From NCBI GenBank assembly GCA_023391695.1, contig JAEWAK010000003.1, positions 62,001 to 126,000 on the forward strand: a stretch of DNA of 64,000 nucleotides, read 5' to 3'. Every line of letters starts with the position of its first letter. Position 1 is the stretch's first letter. This document shows positions 63,039 through 64,000 of the stretch, in pieces. A model generated the notes under the pieces. It searched no databases, was not told the origin of the DNA, and saw only the letters and a list, made by a program, of their open reading frames with translations. Source of the DNA: Bacillota bacterium (GTDB lineage: Bacteria > Bacillota > Clostridia > Lachnospirales > Lachnospiraceae). Made by a program: the position numbers and the translations under genes.

Positions 63039-64000
63039 TTATTTATTATACATAGCGTCAATCTGTGATTGAGCTTCTTTCACAATGGTCTGGAAACCGG
63101 CTGCATTAAGTTCGGAACTGATTTTCTTAACTAATTCTCTTGGTTCCCTTGCACCTGTCATCAACTCACTTCTGTATTTTTCATATATGGAACGGCAATT
63201 GGCAAGTTCTGTTTCAATTTTGCTGGTATCAAGGTTAAATCCTAATAAAACAGAAGGACTTGCATTCGCATTTAATTCTTTCACTTCATCCCATTGATTG
63301 AATTCATCACTGGCAAGTTTGGTTACGGTAAAGAATGTTCCCTGGGTATATCCTGCCATGTCCCACTCATTATTTAACTTCTCGATTTCACCGTTGTCGG
63401 TATACTTAAAGTTTTCACCTTCCACACCGTAATAGAATGCGTCCCTTACCTTGGAATCCAGGTTAAGTAACTGTAAAAACTGCAGGCATTTCTCAGGATA
63501 TTGGGAACTGGAAGAAATACCGTTTAAGGAACCGCGAACTGTGTTATTGGATACAATGGTGTCAATGAATTTAGAAGTAACCGCTTCCGCACCCATATTA
63601 GGTCCCCAGGTGGTTTTTGCTGCACCCGACCATCCCTGGGCTGTATAAAACATTCTGTAACTCGGTGCTTCGCCGACTGCCGGAGCATCCGCATTAATGA
63701 TACCTTCACCATACCACTGGTGAATCACATCCAACTGGCTTAAAATGTCTTCCTGTTCCAAAACATTAACTATCTTGCGTGACTGGTCGTCATATCTTAC
63801 CCCCAAAGCAGGCAGGCCGACACCCATCTGATCATATACACTTGTTATAACTTCGAAACCGTTTTTATCAAGAATAACCGGAGTAGTCCCTTCCCCGTCT
63901 TTGACAGTTTTCAAAATATCCGTTAATCCGGCTAATGTATTAATGTTTTCATAATCGATGGAATATTTGTCAACAATGGCTTTATCCCATACAAAATACT
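63039..64000 (-). CDS. ABC transporter sugar-binding lipoprotein, C-terminal part (truncated by window end)
   Basis: Continues beyond the window; 319 residues are visible, frame open through VWDKAIVDKYSIDYENINTL to the edge. The TTG at 63914 is internal, not a start. The C-terminal ~75 residues (RSELMTGAREPRELVKKISS, then ELNAAGFQTIVKEAQSQID) match the DUF3502 ending typical of LipO-like binding proteins paired with YesMN systems. The role is to capture oligosaccharides outside the cell for an ABC importer; the permease genes are presumably off the window. It is followed by a family B repeat, then GH130, GH38 and GH3. Confidence 0.9.
   Translation of the reverse strand, partial: YFVWDKAIVDKYSIDYENINTLAGLTDILKTVKDGEGTTPVILDKNGFEVITSVYDQMGVGLPALGVRYDDQSRKIVNVLEQEDILSQLDVIHQWYGEGIINADAPAVGEAPSYRMFYTAQGWSGAAKTTWGPNMGAEAVTSKFIDTIVSNNTVRGSLNGISSSSQYPEKCLQFLQLLNLDSKVRDAFYYGVEGENFKYTDNGEIEKLNNEWDMAGYTQGTFFTVTKLASDEFNQWDEVKELNANASPSVLLGFNLDTSKIETELANCRSIYEKYRSELMTGAREPRELVKKISSELNAAGFQTIVKEAQSQIDAMYNK

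Noticed and set aside
1..64000. CRISPR arrays, tRNA or rRNA genes, prophage modules, intact transposases
   Set aside because: None recognised by reading: no regularly spaced direct repeats with unique spacers, no tRNA-like cloverleaf or transposase/integrase protein. A tRNA or covariance scan was not possible here.

Overview
The window is chromosomal DNA from a low-to-moderate GC, Gram-positive, anaerobic, saccharolytic Clostridia-type bacterium, most likely a Lachnospiraceae member close to the plant- or gut-fibre degraders. This is inferred from family content: a YesM/YesN sensor pair, a type III glutamine synthetase, a glmS ribozyme, an S-layer-homology protein, a YtrA-type GntR/ABC operon, a GH130/GH38/GH3 glycosidase locus, AGGAGG-type ribosome binding sites and many strong stem-loop terminators. 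No rRNA, tRNA, CRISPR array, prophage or intact transposase was seen.

Layout. 1-2640 (+): 3' part of a YesN-type response regulator overlapping a YesM-type histidine kinase. 2839-5558 (-): rhamnose genes rhaB-rhaA. 5633-8133 (+): a palindrome at the rhaB promoter, then a glmS ribozyme and glmS. 8634-11380: a flavin reductase-like protein, a LacI-type regulator and a TruA-like protein with an altered catalytic motif. 11676-18893 (-): type III glutamine synthetase, MscS channel, glycogen branching enzyme, YesL and ManA. 19327-22973 (-): a secreted YcdB/SLH protein and a DUF1015 protein. 23429-26747 (+): an alkaline phosphatase behind a three-repeat Pho box, then a YibE/F membrane protein. 26934-29217 (-): serC-serA. 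29621-33003 (-): ilvD-ilvB. 33263-37207 (-): pepT, efp, aroK-aroQ and yqeG. 37619-39238 (+): an aldose-1-epimerase-like gene and a class I amidotransferase-like peptidase. 39586-44392 (-): a YgiQ radical SAM protein and an EF-G paralogue. 44646-48240 (+): an aroF-tyrA-aroA operon behind three exact-period tandem repeats and a near-consensus promoter. 48464-51785 (-): queA, a TtcA-like thiolase and a cysteine desulfurase. 52007-52711: a broken dihydrofolate reductase gene and a 206-bp nested inverted repeat. 52827-55806 (-): an orphan membrane protein and a gntR-ABC operon. 56294-64000 (-): a carbohydrate locus with an ABC solute-binding protein (cut by the window edge), GH130 phosphorylase, GH38 alpha-mannosidase and GH3 glycosidase.

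How it fits together. Most genes are core metabolism: amino-sugar, serine, branched-chain and aromatic amino acid synthesis, nitrogen assimilation, and tRNA modification or translation. Sugar modules are interleaved (rhamnose; mannose-6-phosphate; glycogen; a mannoside or N-glycan-like locus at the right end). The least explained material lies between genes. There are at least three dispersed repeat families: two with terminal inverted repeats resembling MITEs (miniature non-autonomous transposable elements), and one small hairpin repeat that always lies on the same strand sense upstream of minus-strand genes. There are also two single-copy inverted-repeat elements and several gene relics. These repeat families, the aro-operon iterons, the TruA Asp-to-Glu change and the EF-G paralogue with a non-canonical G4 motif are the best candidates for something undescribed. 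No single large novel multi-gene system is evident.
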